NCBI RefSeq assembly: GCF_003952265.1
Contig: NZ_CP034438.1
Coordinates: 1,054,001-1,118,000 of the forward strand
Direction: 5' to 3'
Origin: Flaviflexus salsibiostraticola
GTDB taxonomy: Bacteria; Actinomycetota; Actinomycetes; Actinomycetales; Actinomycetaceae
Length of the DNA: 64,000 nucleotides
The notes beneath the pieces are model-generated. The model saw only the letters and a list, made by a program, of their open reading frames with translations. It was not told the DNA's origin and searched no databases. The translations under genes and the position numbers were made by a program. This document shows, in pieces, positions 36,167 to 45,378 of the stretch; the stretch's first letter is position 1; each line of letters opens with the position of its first letter.

Positions 36167-36988
36167 ATGATTGGATTCTTGGGTTCCGGAAACATGGCTC
36201 GCGCGATCGTCATGGGTCTCGTCGCAGGCGACTATGACCCCAGCGAGATCGTCGTCTCGGCGCGCGATCCGCGCAACGCCGAGCGTCTTGCGCATGCCGC
36301 GGGTGTCGATTTCGCGGGCTCGAATATGGAGCTCGTCGACATGATCGGCACGGACGGCACCCTCATCCTCGCAGTCAAGCCCCACCTCATCCCCGGCGTT
36401 CTCGAGGAGGTGCGCGACGCCCTCGAGGGAACCTCGATCCTCGTCGTCTCTCTTGCGGCCGGCACGTCGCTCGCCATGCTCGAGAAGAGCCTGCCGGAGG
36501 GTCAGGCCGTCGTCCGCACCATGCCGAACGTCAACTCGCAGATCGGTGCGGGCATGACCGGCATCTGCGGCAATGACCACACGACCGAGGCTCACCTCGA
36601 CACCGTCTTTGCGATCTTCGATGCGATCGGCGAGGTCGCCCACATTGCTGAGCGTGAGTTCCCTGCCTTCACGGCGCTGGCGGGATGCTCGCCGGGCTAC
36701 ACGTTCGAGTACATCGAGGCACTTGCCCGGGGCGGGGTCGCCAATGGCATCCCGAAGGCCCAGGCCGTCCGGATCGCCGCCCAGGCTGTGCTCGGCTCTG
36801 CGCAGATGGTGCTCGAGCGGGCCTCTGACGGCCTCTCCCCCGCGAACCTCCGCGACACGGTGAGCTCGCCCGGCGGCACGACCATCGCCGGCATGATCGC
36901 GATGGAGGATGCGGGGTTCTCGGCCGCGGTCGTCCGCGGCGTGCAGGCTTCGGTCGATCGCGATCTGGAGATGCAGAAGGAGTCCTGA
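36167..36988 (+). CDS. proC: Pyrroline-5-carboxylate reductase
   Basis: A 273-residue NADPH-dependent enzyme for the last step of proline synthesis. It shows the N-terminal dinucleotide fold IGFLGSGNMARAIV, the segment AVKPHLIPGVL, RTMPNVNSQIGAGMTGIC, and the C-terminal signature RDTVSSPGGTTIAGM. Length is standard. The start ATG is 6 nt after a TAGGCT -10-like element with no Shine-Dalgarno, fitting a leaderless mRNA. It is monocistronic between the divergent SDR gene and the convergent siderophore operon. Confidence 0.96.
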   Translation: MIGFLGSGNMARAIVMGLVAGDYDPSEIVVSARDPRNAERLAHAAGVDFAGSNMELVDMIGTDGTLILAVKPHLIPGVLEEVRDALEGTSILVVSLAAGTSLAMLEKSLPEGQAVVRTMPNVNSQIGAGMTGICGNDHTTEAHLDTVFAIFDAIGEVAHIAEREFPAFTALAGCSPGYTFEYIEALARGGVANGIPKAQAVRIAAQAVLGSAQMVLERASDGLSPANLRDTVSSPGGTTIAGMIAMEDAGFSAAVVRGVQASVDRDLEMQKES

Positions 36989-37054
36989 CTCCCCCGGTGG
37001 AGGATCCGTCGGCTCGTGGCCGGCGGACCTGGATCCTGCGCTGAACCCGGAGCC

Positions 37055-37960
37055 TCAGCCCCTCATCGCCACACCCTCGCGCCAGTAGCCCATGAAGGCC
37101 ACCTGACTGCGGTCGATGCCGACCTCGCGGACGAGATGGCGGCGCAGGCCGGTGACGATGCTGCTCTCGCCCGCGATCCAGTAGTACGTGCCCGAGGTGG
37201 TCGCTCTCGGCGTGATGGCCTCACCGGAGGCCGAGTAGGCTGGCGTCTCCCAGATGAGGTCGGAGGACTCCTCCGACTCAGCGGAGTGCTCCTCCTGCTC
37301 GGCAATGTGCCAGCCGAGGGCCGCGGCGAGCAGGTCACCGCGGGCCGCCCCATCCCGCGGCAGCCACCGGACCTCGACCGAGGCGGGTCCGTCGATGGTG
37401 AGCCGGTCCGCACTGGTCGGGACTTCGATGAAGGCTCGTCCCCCGGTGACGGGAGTGTCGTGGGCAGCGAGGTCTTCGAGGATGCGGGCGATCGCGGGTG
37501 CGGCCGTCTCGTCGCCGAGGAGGACGATCTCACGGGCCCCACCCGGATCGAACTCGAATCCTCCTGACGCGGGTCCGTCGCAGGGGGCGACGATGAGTAG
37601 CTCCTCGCCCTCCGACGCGGCGGCTGCCCAGTCCCCCGCGGGGCCGCAGGCACCCTCGTGAAGGGCGAAATCGACGACGAGGCGGGTGCCCTCGCTGCCG
37701 CGGATGACACCCCTGATCGAATACGTCCGCATGCTCCCCCGCTCCTCCTCCGGCAGGGCGAGCCACGACCGGTACCACTCGGGAGAGTCGAGGACGGGCA
37801 GGCGCCCGGACGCGGGCGGGAGGATGAGCTTGATCCTCTGGTCATAGACGGGGCTCTCCGCCTCGAGGGCATCGAGATCCGGCCCGGTGAAGACGATGCG
37901 CCGGAAGGAGGGGGACAGATCGGTGGCCGTGCGGACGGCGGCGCGCAGCGGGGCGTACAT
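37055..37960 (-). CDS. Siderophore-interacting protein (ferric-siderophore reductase, SIP family)
   Basis: A 301-residue FAD-containing reductase, cytosolic, releasing iron from imported siderophores. The FAD-binding motif RTYSIR (78-83) and the C-terminal NAD(P)H-binding region with YYWIAGESSIVTGLRRHL and FMGYWREG are typical. I chose the ATG at 37960, which has GGGGAGGAG at suitable distance; the GTG two codons earlier is too close to it. It lies 2 nt after the ATPase gene and is the last gene of the uptake operon, so DtxR control should reach it. Confidence 0.92.
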   Translation of the reverse strand: MYAPLRAAVRTATDLSPSFRRIVFTGPDLDALEAESPVYDQRIKLILPPASGRLPVLDSPEWYRSWLALPEEERGSMRTYSIRGVIRGSEGTRLVVDFALHEGACGPAGDWAAAASEGEELLIVAPCDGPASGGFEFDPGGAREIVLLGDETAAPAIARILEDLAAHDTPVTGGRAFIEVPTSADRLTIDGPASVEVRWLPRDGAARGDLLAAALGWHIAEQEEHSAESEESSDLIWETPAYSASGEAITPRATTSGTYYWIAGESSIVTGLRRHLVREVGIDRSQVAFMGYWREGVAMRG

Positions 37961-37962
37961 TG

Positions 37963-38763
37963 TCACTCCTCCCCTGTGTGGTGGCGGCCGATCGGCATGA
38001 CGAGAGGCGTTCCCGAGACCGGGTCGGGATGGACCTGGCAGCGGATCCCGAAGACTTCCTCAATGTGAGTGGGGGTGACGACGTCCTCCGGTGTGCCCTG
38101 GACGAGGATGGCGCCGTCCTTCATCGCGACGAGATAGTCGGAGTAGCGGGCGGCGAGGTTGATGTCGTGGAGGACCATGACGATCGTTGTTCCCTGCTCC
38201 CTGTTGAGGTCGGTGAGCAGGTCGAGGATCTCGAGCTGGTTGGCGACATCGAGGAACGTCGTCGGCTCGTCGAGGAGGAGGACCTCCGTCTCCTGCGCGA
38301 GGGACATGGCGATCCAGACGCGCTGGCGCTGGCCTCCCGACAGCTCATCGACCGCACGCTCCGCGAGCGCGGTCGTGTTCGTCGCCTCGAGGGATCGGGC
38401 GACCGCCTCGTAGTCGCGGGCCGACCATCGGCCCATGAGGCCCTGGTGGGGGTGCCGGCCTCGACCGACGAGATCGGTGACGACGATGCCCTCGGGGGCC
38501 ACCGGTGACTGCGGCAGCAGGCCGAGGATCCGGGCCAGCTGCTTCGCCGAGCGGGACGAGAGGGGATCACCGTCGAGGAGCACCTCCCCCGCACCCGGGG
38601 TGAGCAGCCGAGAGAAGGCGCGGAGCAGTGTCGACTTCCCGCACCCATTGGGGCCGACGATCGAGGTGATCGCGCCGGGTGGGATCGTGAGGTTCATGCC
38701 GTCGATGACGTGGCGCTCCCCATATCCGAGCGAGATGTCTCTGGCGGCGAGAATGCGGGTCAT
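37963..38763 (-). CDS. Iron-siderophore ABC transporter ATP-binding protein
   Basis: A 266-residue ABC ATPase of the FepC/FecE type. Walker A is GPNGCGKST (37-45), the signature LSGGQRQRVWIA, Walker B VLLLDEPTTFLD, and the switch His is in VLHDINLA. It energises the two permeases encoded upstream. The ATG at 38763 overlaps the preceding permease stop by 4 nt (ATGA). The specific siderophore is unknown; FepC-like enzymes serve catecholate and hydroxamate systems alike. Confidence 0.95.
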   Translation of the reverse strand: MTRILAARDISLGYGERHVIDGMNLTIPPGAITSIVGPNGCGKSTLLRAFSRLLTPGAGEVLLDGDPLSSRSAKQLARILGLLPQSPVAPEGIVVTDLVGRGRHPHQGLMGRWSARDYEAVARSLEATNTTALAERAVDELSGGQRQRVWIAMSLAQETEVLLLDEPTTFLDVANQLEILDLLTDLNREQGTTIVMVLHDINLAARYSDYLVAMKDGAILVQGTPEDVVTPTHIEEVFGIRCQVHPDPVSGTPLVMPIGRHHTGEE

Positions 38764-39851
38764 AGCGTGCTCCGATTCGAGCGGATGAGGAGGTGGATGA
38801 GGAAGGGCGCGCCGAGCGCGCCGGTGATGACGCCGACCGGGTACCGGGTGCCGAGGGCGTACTGGCCGACGAGGTCCGAGGTGAGGATGATGAGGGCTCC
38901 GATGAGGGCGGAGGGGATGAGGAGGCTCCCGCCGGGGATGAGGCGGGCGGCGATCGGGCCGGAGAGGAAGGCGACGAAGGCGACCGGCCCGCATGCCGCC
39001 GTGGCGACGGCGATGAGGATGACCGAGCAGACGATGAGGCTGACCCGGGCGAGGGTGACTCGCACGCCGAGGGCGGCCGCGCTCTCGTCGCCGAGCCGGA
39101 GCAGGTCGAGGCTGCGGCCGAAGGAGAGCATGACCGGCAGGAGCAGGCAGGCCGTGACGACGAGCGGCAGTGTCCGCTCCCATGTCGCCCCGTTGAGAGA
39201 CCCGGTCAGCCACCGCGTCGCACTCGGCAGGTCCCACGTGTTCGCCTGTGACAGGGCGTAGGTGACGACGGAGTGGAGCATGGCGGCGACGCCGATGCCG
39301 ATGAGGATGAGCCGCGTCCCGACGAACCCGTCCCGGTAGGACAGGAGGTAGATCGCGAGGGCGACGAGGAGGGAGGCGATGAGGGCGAGTACGGAGACCT
39401 GCGATTGGCTCATGCCGAAGATGACGATGCCGATGACGCCGGCGGCCGAGGCTCCGGCGGAGATGCCGATGATGTCGGGAGAGGCCAACTGGTTGCGGAG
39501 CATCGTCTGGAAGGTCGCGCCCGCGGCGCCGAAGGCGAGGCCCGCGAGGAGGCCCATGGTCGCCCTCGGCAGGCGAAGCTCCCCGACACTGTAGCTCGCC
39601 CCCGGGACCTGCTCGCCGCCGATGACCCGCAGGATCTCGGACGGGCTGTAGACGATCTCGCCCCACATGAGGCTGACGACGTAGACGGCGGCGACAAGAA
39701 GGACGAGCACGGCGGTCATGAGGGTGCTGCGGCGCTGGCGGGAGCGACGGGCGGACCGGATCTCCGACGCGGACTCGGACAGCGCCGGCGCGGTACTCTC
39801 GGGCCTTCCCGCCTGCTCGACCGCCCCGGCTTGATGGGTGCGCAGGGTCAT
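38760..39851 (-). CDS. Iron-siderophore ABC transporter permease (FecD/FepG type)
   Basis: A 363-residue FecCD-family permease with about ten membrane helices preceded by a basic N-terminal tail (residues 20-45, Arg-rich). Family landmarks are LRLPRATMGLLAGLAFGAAGATFQTMLRNQLASPDIIG near the N-terminus and GTRYPVGVITGALGAPFLIHLL near the end. The ATG at 39851 overlaps the previous permease stop by 4 nt. It forms a heterodimer with the neighbouring permease. Confidence 0.94.
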   Translation of the reverse strand: MTLRTHQAGAVEQAGRPESTAPALSESASEIRSARRSRQRRSTLMTAVLVLLVAAVYVVSLMWGEIVYSPSEILRVIGGEQVPGASYSVGELRLPRATMGLLAGLAFGAAGATFQTMLRNQLASPDIIGISAGASAAGVIGIVIFGMSQSQVSVLALIASLLVALAIYLLSYRDGFVGTRLILIGIGVAAMLHSVVTYALSQANTWDLPSATRWLTGSLNGATWERTLPLVVTACLLLPVMLSFGRSLDLLRLGDESAAALGVRVTLARVSLIVCSVILIAVATAACGPVAFVAFLSGPIAARLIPGGSLLIPSALIGALIILTSDLVGQYALGTRYPVGVITGALGAPFLIHLLIRSNRSTL

Positions 39852-40879
39852 AGCTCTCTCACCCGCTGGCGTCGGACGATCCAGATGAAGACGGGAGCCC
39901 CGATGATCGGCATGATGATGCCGACGGCGATCTCGCTCGGCCGTGTGAGGACGCGGCCGAGGGTGTCGGCGCTGATGAGGAGGGCCGCGCCGGCCAGCGC
40001 GGAGAACGGCAGGAGCCAGCGGTGGTCCGTGCCGACGAGGAGCCGGCACAGGTGCGGGACGATGAGCCCGACGAAGGCGATGGGGCCCGCGAGGGCGGTG
40101 GCGACGCCGCAGAGGATGACGGCACCGAGCGAGCTGATGATCCGGGTGCGGAGCACCCGCTCCCCGAGACCGGTCGCCATCTCGTCCCCGAGTGCCAGGG
40201 CGTTCATCCCCCGCGCCGAGAGGAGACAGATGATGGCCCCGGCCGCGAGGAGCGGACCCGCCATGGCGAGCCTGTCCCACGAGGCGCCCGCGACGCCGCC
40301 GATCTGCCAGTGCCGGTAGCTGTCCATGACGTCGATTCGGGGAAGGAGGATCGCGGAAATGAGGGCCGCGAGCGCGGCCGAGGTGGCCGCCCCGGCGAGC
40401 GCGAGCTTGAGCGGTGTCGCGCCCTCCCGACCGAGGGACCCGACGACGTAGACGAAGACGGCCGCGGCGGCCGAGCCGAGGATCGCCAGGACCATGATGG
40501 TGACGGGGTTGACGACGCCGAAGAAGGTCATGCCGATGACGACGGCGAGGGAGGCACCGGCCAGGACTCCGAAGATCCCGGGATCGGCCAGGGGGTTGCG
40601 GGTCACGGCCTGCATCGTCGCCCCCGCGATCGCGAGTGCGGCGCCGACCGCGACGCCGAGGACGGTGCGGGGCAGCCGAGCCGCTGCCGCGGCCTGGTCA
40701 GCCGTGTCGGTGTAGCCGAGCAGTCCCCCGACCGCATCCGACACGGTGATCGAGCGGACGCCGAACATGATCGAGCAGGCGAAGGCGACGAGGAGGAGAG
40801 CGGCGAGCAGCAGGAGGAGAAGGTGGCGGCGCGCCCCGCGCCGAGCGGTGGGGGCGGCCGCCGTCAGCTGGCCGGGCAT
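39848..40879 (-). CDS. Iron-siderophore ABC transporter permease (FecC/FepD type)
   Basis: A 343-residue FecCD-family permease. It shows RLPRTVLGVAVGAALAIAGATMQAVTRNPLADPGIFG and the gate/coupling segment FVGLIVPHLCRLLVG. The ATG at 40879 lies 4 nt after the binding-protein stop; another ATG at 40897 would overlap that gene. GAGG lies just upstream of the chosen start. It pairs with the FecD-type permease downstream. Confidence 0.94.
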   Translation of the reverse strand: MPGQLTAAAPTARRGARRHLLLLLLAALLLVAFACSIMFGVRSITVSDAVGGLLGYTDTADQAAAAARLPRTVLGVAVGAALAIAGATMQAVTRNPLADPGIFGVLAGASLAVVIGMTFFGVVNPVTIMVLAILGSAAAAVFVYVVGSLGREGATPLKLALAGAATSAALAALISAILLPRIDVMDSYRHWQIGGVAGASWDRLAMAGPLLAAGAIICLLSARGMNALALGDEMATGLGERVLRTRIISSLGAVILCGVATALAGPIAFVGLIVPHLCRLLVGTDHRWLLPFSALAGAALLISADTLGRVLTRPSEIAVGIIMPIIGAPVFIWIVRRQRVREL

Positions 40880-40883
40880 CGCC

Positions 40884-41933
40884 TCAGCTGCCCGCATCCT
40901 CGAGCAGCGCGAAGTAGTCGCCGATCCCCCAGCCCACCGAGAGCGGCGACGGGTTCGCGGCGGCCGCGAGCGGGCCGCTGCCGAGGAAGGCGACGCGGCC
41001 GTCGGCGATGGCGGGGATGCGGGAGAGGAGCGGATCGTCCTGCCATGCCTCGAGGCTGGCCGCGTTCTCGGCCTCGTCGTCCGCGCCGTAGGTGATGAAC
41101 AGGTCGACGTCCTCGAATGCCTCGGGATTCTCGGCGGAGATCTCGATGTAGAAGGACTCGGACTCAGCATTCTCCGCGAGAATGTCGGCCTGGTCGAAGC
41201 CATTGTCGAGGAGGAATCCGACACGCGGATCGAGCGGGGCGTAGATGCCGATCTTCGACGTGTCGGAAGGGTCGATGAAGACGAAGAGAGGCTTCGTCCC
41301 CTCAAGGGACGTGCGCTGGGCGAGGGCCGCCTCGATGTCGGCATTGATCGAGTCGATGAGATCGTGACCCTCCTCGGCAAGGCCGAGGGCGGTGGAGTTC
41401 ATCGTGATCATCTCGTCGAGGGAGGTTCCCCACGCGACATCCGGGTACGCGACGACGGGTGCGATCCTGCTGAGCTGGTCGTAGTCGTCCTGCGTGAGGC
41501 CCGAGTAGGAGGCGAGAATGACGTCCGGGGCCGTGTTGTTGACGGAGTCGAAGGGGATCGAATCAGTGGCGTCGAAGAGGACGGGAGTCTCGGCGTCGAG
41601 CTCGGCCAGCCGGTCTTCGACCCACGGGAGGACCCCGTTCCCATCGTCGTCACCCCATGTCGCCTTCTCCATGCCGACGGGAACAATGCCGAGGGCGAGG
41701 GGCACCTCGTGGTTGCTCCACGCCACGGTGGCGACGCGCTCGGGCTTCTCCTCGATGGTGGTCTCGCCAAAGGCATGGCTGATCGTCACGGGGAAGCCCT
41801 CGTCAGCCGCAGGATTGGTGCTGTCCGCGTCGCCCGCGCCCGGGCTGTCCGCATCAGAGCCGCCAGAGCATGCGGCGAGCGTGAGAGAGAGTGCCGCAGC
41901 GGCGAGAGCTGCAGCAGGTCGGCGTGTTGTCAT
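40884..41933 (-). CDS. Iron-siderophore ABC transporter substrate-binding lipoprotein
   Basis: A 349-residue binding protein with a lipoprotein signal: basic N-terminus, hydrophobic stretch, and lipobox LAAC with Cys22. The mature region is Asp/Glu/Ser-rich at first and then FepB/FhuD-like (ERVATVAWSNHEVPLALG, DVILASYSGL). It is anchored to the membrane outside and presents ferric siderophore to the permeases. The ATG at 41933 follows GGAG; a longer in-frame start at 41960 would disturb the signal peptide. It is the first gene of the operon, 54 nt after a DtxR-type box. Confidence 0.94.
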   Translation of the reverse strand: MTTRRPAAALAAAALSLTLAACSGGSDADSPGAGDADSTNPAADEGFPVTISHAFGETTIEEKPERVATVAWSNHEVPLALGIVPVGMEKATWGDDDGNGVLPWVEDRLAELDAETPVLFDATDSIPFDSVNNTAPDVILASYSGLTQDDYDQLSRIAPVVAYPDVAWGTSLDEMITMNSTALGLAEEGHDLIDSINADIEAALAQRTSLEGTKPLFVFIDPSDTSKIGIYAPLDPRVGFLLDNGFDQADILAENAESESFYIEISAENPEAFEDVDLFITYGADDEAENAASLEAWQDDPLLSRIPAIADGRVAFLGSGPLAAAANPSPLSVGWGIGDYFALLEDAGS

Positions 41934-41986
41934 GGGTGCTCCAGTGGTGGAATCCAGCACGCTGGCGATCCAGCGAGGCCAACCCC

Positions 41987-42005
41987 TCAGGTTAGGCTTG
42001 CCTAA
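41987..42005 (-). promoter_or_regulatory. DtxR/IdeR-type iron box
   Basis: The 19-nt site TCAGGTTAGGCTTGCCTAA agrees with the actinobacterial DtxR/IdeR consensus (TTAGGTTAGSCTAACCTAA) at 16 positions by my reading, and holds the perfect dyad TTAGGC-TT-GCCTAA (41992-42005). It lies upstream of the siderophore-uptake operon, so repression by iron-loaded DtxR is expected. Confidence 0.85.
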
Positions 42006-42143
42006 CTTTACACAGAATTACGCAACGCTCATAGGACGTAATTCCCAAGTAGGTCGACTGATGGTGGGGCCCTCGGCGTGCTCGCGGATGCTCGGCGGCT
42101 GAGACGCCGCCCCAGAGGAAATCCGGGAGCTGACGCCGTCGCG

Positions 42144-42650
42144 CTAGTCCTGGTCCTCGTAGGTGAGCAGGTGCCCGAGGCCGCGGATGGCGACGACCGG
42201 GTGGTCGGGGTAGGCGTTCATGAGCACGTCCGCCATGCGCGCCAGATCCTCGCGGAGATTCGAGGATCCGACATGGGCATCGACGCCCGCCGCAACGACA
42301 TCGCCGGTGATGATGACACCCGGCCGTCCGCCGAAGCGGGCATCCAGCCCCCGCCTGATCTCCCGGGCGCTCGCGACCGGATCCTCGGGTGGGAGGACGG
42401 CGATGCCACGGGGCGTATTGCCCTCGCTCAGCGCCCCGGCCGCGCCGGCCTTGACCATGCGGCCCTCGCACTTGGCGACCAGCTTGCGGGCGATGACGAT
42501 GATGTCGCCGCGCATGATCCCCACCCGACCGTCCGGCCAGACGAGCCCATTGAGGGCGGGAGCGATGAGGGCAGGGACGTCGTCCGTCATCGTGGCCTGC
42601 GGGATGCCGGGGACGGCGACTGCGAGAAGCGAGGACTGTGGTGCATGCAT
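42144..42650 (-). CDS. Short CofE-like protein (coenzyme F420:L-glutamate ligase-related)
   Basis: A 168-residue protein with recognisable pieces of the CofE/FbiB ligase family: GDIIVIARKLVAKCEGRMV (the DGDVLVVTSKIVSKAEGR motif of true ligases) and AVLPPEDPVASAREIRRGL (LLPEDPDASARRIR). The family is normally about 240 or more residues, and the part between these motifs with ANAGVDxSN, and the following DTFGRPWR-type motif, are missing. The frame is open and codon use looks normal, so it may be a repurposed protein rather than a pseudogene. F420-ligase activity is doubtful. It lies upstream of the iron operon on the same strand. Confidence 0.6.
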   Translation of the reverse strand: MHAPQSSLLAVAVPGIPQATMTDDVPALIAPALNGLVWPDGRVGIMRGDIIVIARKLVAKCEGRMVKAGAAGALSEGNTPRGIAVLPPEDPVASAREIRRGLDARFGGRPGVIITGDVVAAGVDAHVGSSNLREDLARMADVLMNAYPDHPVVAIRGLGHLLTYEDQD

Positions 42651-42710
42651 GTGTTCATGGTGACATAGCGTGCGCGAAGGCCCCGTCCCGTTTATGGAAC
42701 AATTGGCACC

Positions 42711-45347
42711 ATGACTGAGAACGCTTCTATCGTCGCCGCGGTGAATGCTCCCGACAGGGTGAGCCTGGATGGACTGGAGACCAAGTGGGGTGCCGTATGG
42801 GAGGAGAACGGCACGTACACCTACGAGCCGACCTCACGTGAGAACACGTACTCGATCGACACTCCCCCGCCCACGGTGTCGGGTTCGCTCCACGTCGGTC
42901 ACGTCTTCTCCTACACCCACACGGACGTCATCGCCCGATACAAGCGGATGACCGGCAAGCATGTCTTCTACCCGATGGGCTGGGACGACAACGGCCTGCC
43001 GACCGAGCGTCGCGTTCAGAACTACTACGGCGTCCGCTGCGACCCGTCGCTGCCCTACGAGCCGGACTTCGTGCCGCCGCACGATGGCGGCGATGGCAAG
43101 TCGATCAAGTACGCCGACCAGAAGCCGATCTCGCGCCGCAACTTCATCGAGCTGTGCTGGAAGCTCACCGCCGAGGACGAGGCTCAGTTCGAGCACCTGT
43201 GGCGCACACTCGGCCTGTCAATCGACTGGAAGCAGAACTACCAGACCATCGGCGCGAAGGCCCAGAAAGTCGCCCAGGCCGCGTTCCTGCGCAACCTCGA
43301 TCGCGGCGAGGCCTACCAGGCGCAGGCCCCCGGCCTGTGGGACGTCACCTTCCAGACCGCCGTCGCCCAGGCCGAGCTCGAGGCCCGCGAATACCCGGGC
43401 GCCTACCACAAGATCGCCTTCCACGGTGCGGGCGAGGATGTCGTCATCGAGACGACCCGCCCGGAGCTCCTCCCCGCCTGTGTCGCCCTCATCGCCCACC
43501 CGGATGACGAGCGCTACCAGCACCTGTTCGGCACGACCGTCACCTCGCCCGTGTTCGGGGTCGAGCTGCCCGTCCTCGCCCACCCGGCCGCCGAGAAGGA
43601 CAAGGGCGCCGGCATCGCCATGTGCTGCACGTTCGGTGACCTCACCGACGTCCAGTGGTGGCGCGAGCTGTCGCTGCCCATGCGATCGATCCTCAACCGC
43701 GACGGCCGCATCCTCCCCGAGACCCCGGACTGGATCGCCGCTCCCGAGGGTGTTGCTCTCTACGAGGAGATGGCGGGGAAGACCATCTTCTCCTCCCGCA
43801 AGGCCGTCGTCGAAAAGCTCGCGGAGACCGGCGAGATGATCGGCGAGCCCGTCACTACCCAGCGCATGACGAACTTCTTCGAGAAGGGCGACAAGCCGCT
43901 CGAGATCGTCACCTCGCGCCAGTGGTACATCCGCAACGGCGGGCGCCCCTACACCGAGGCGAACGGCCGGGACCTTCAGGCGAACCTCCTCGAGGCCGGC
44001 ACGGAGCTCGAGTTCTACCCCGACTTCATGAGGGTGCGCTACGAGAACTGGACCCGCGGCCTCAACACCGACTGGCTCATCTCCCGCCAGCGCTTCTTCG
44101 GCGTCCCGATCCCCGTCTGGTACGCGGTCGATGAGTCCGGCGACCCGGACTACAGCCGCGTCATCGTTCCCACCGAGGACCAGCTCCCCGTCGACCCCTC
44201 GAGCGACGTCCCCGCCGGCTTCACGGAGGACCAGCGGGGCGTCCCCGGCGGCTTCGTCGGGGAGGTCGACATCATGGACACGTGGGCGACATCGTCGATG
44301 AGCCCCCAGATCGCGACCGGCTGGCTGACGGACGAGAAGCTGTTTGAGGCGACGTACCCGATGGACCTGCGCCCCCAGGGCCAGGACATCATCCGCACCT
44401 GGCTCTTCTCGTCGATGGTCCGCGCCCACCTCGAGTTCGGCGGGCTGCCCTGGAAGAGCGCCGCGATCTCCGGATGGATCCTCGACCCGGACCGCAAGAA
44501 GATGTCGAAGTCGAAGGGCAACGTCGTCACCCCCATGGGACTGCTCGAGAAGCACTCCTCGGATGGGGTGCGCTACTGGGCGGCCTCCGCCCGCCTCGGC
44601 ACCGATGCGGCGTTCGAAGAGAACCAGATGAAGATCGGCCGCCGCCTCGCCATCAAGCTCCTCAACGCCTCAAAGTTCGCGCTGACGATGGGTGGGGACA
44701 CAGTCGAGTTCAACCCGGCCAAGATCGTCCTCGACATCGACCGCGCCATGATCGCGAAGGTCGCCCGCGTCGTCGGCGAGGCGACCGAGGCGTTCGAGGC
44801 CTACGACCACACGAGGGCCCTCGAGGTCACGGAGTCGGCCTTCTGGTCGTTCTGCGATGACTACCTTGAGCTCGTCAAGGACCGCGCCTACAACAGAGAC
44901 GGTCTCTTCACCGCCGAGCAGAGCGAGTCGGCGCGCGCCGCCCTCGCCCTCAGCGTCGACGCGTTCGTCCGCCTCCTCGCCCCCGTCCTCCCCTACGCCG
45001 CCGAAGAGGTCTGGTCCTGGTACGCCGAGGGCTCCGTCCACCGCGCGTCCTGGCCCGTGCCAGCTCCCCTGGAGAAGGCTGCCGGCGGCGCCGACGAGAG
45101 TCTCCTCGGCATCGCCGGTGAGGCGCTCGCCGCGCTGCGCCGGGTGAAGAGCGAGAATAAGGTGTCGCAGCGCACAACCTACGCCTCAGTAGTTATGATG
45201 GCTCCTGAGGCCCAGCACGAGCAGATCAACGCAGTCCTGCATGATCTGCGGCAGGCCGCACACGTACGGGGACCACTCGACATCGTCGCGGGCGACTCCA
45301 TCGCCGTCGCACAGTATGAGCTGGATCCCGCACCCGCGAAGAATTGA
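42711..45347 (+). CDS. valS: Valyl-tRNA synthetase, archaeal-like type
   Basis: An 878-residue class I synthetase. The HIGH motif is HVGH (61-64) in PPPTVSGSLHVGHVFSYTHTD, and KMSKS is intact in RKKMSKSKGN. The PPTVSG.LH.GH block, the short length, and the absence of the C-terminal coiled-coil arm mark the archaeal/alphaproteobacterial-like form also found in some Micrococcales and relatives. An editing domain lies around 220-380. The ATG at 42711 is 7 nt after AACAAT and lacks a Shine-Dalgarno. It is followed after 31 nt by an acyl-CoA ligase gene. Confidence 0.96.
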   Translation: MTENASIVAAVNAPDRVSLDGLETKWGAVWEENGTYTYEPTSRENTYSIDTPPPTVSGSLHVGHVFSYTHTDVIARYKRMTGKHVFYPMGWDDNGLPTERRVQNYYGVRCDPSLPYEPDFVPPHDGGDGKSIKYADQKPISRRNFIELCWKLTAEDEAQFEHLWRTLGLSIDWKQNYQTIGAKAQKVAQAAFLRNLDRGEAYQAQAPGLWDVTFQTAVAQAELEAREYPGAYHKIAFHGAGEDVVIETTRPELLPACVALIAHPDDERYQHLFGTTVTSPVFGVELPVLAHPAAEKDKGAGIAMCCTFGDLTDVQWWRELSLPMRSILNRDGRILPETPDWIAAPEGVALYEEMAGKTIFSSRKAVVEKLAETGEMIGEPVTTQRMTNFFEKGDKPLEIVTSRQWYIRNGGRPYTEANGRDLQANLLEAGTELEFYPDFMRVRYENWTRGLNTDWLISRQRFFGVPIPVWYAVDESGDPDYSRVIVPTEDQLPVDPSSDVPAGFTEDQRGVPGGFVGEVDIMDTWATSSMSPQIATGWLTDEKLFEATYPMDLRPQGQDIIRTWLFSSMVRAHLEFGGLPWKSAAISGWILDPDRKKMSKSKGNVVTPMGLLEKHSSDGVRYWAASARLGTDAAFEENQMKIGRRLAIKLLNASKFALTMGGDTVEFNPAKIVLDIDRAMIAKVARVVGEATEAFEAYDHTRALEVTESAFWSFCDDYLELVKDRAYNRDGLFTAEQSESARAALALSVDAFVRLLAPVLPYAAEEVWSWYAEGSVHRASWPVPAPLEKAAGGADESLLGIAGEALAALRRVKSENKVSQRTTYASVVMMAPEAQHEQINAVLHDLRQAAHVRGPLDIVAGDSIAVAQYELDPAPAKN

Positions 45348-45378
45348 GACCAGCCCCTGACCGGGCGGGAAGGCAGAA

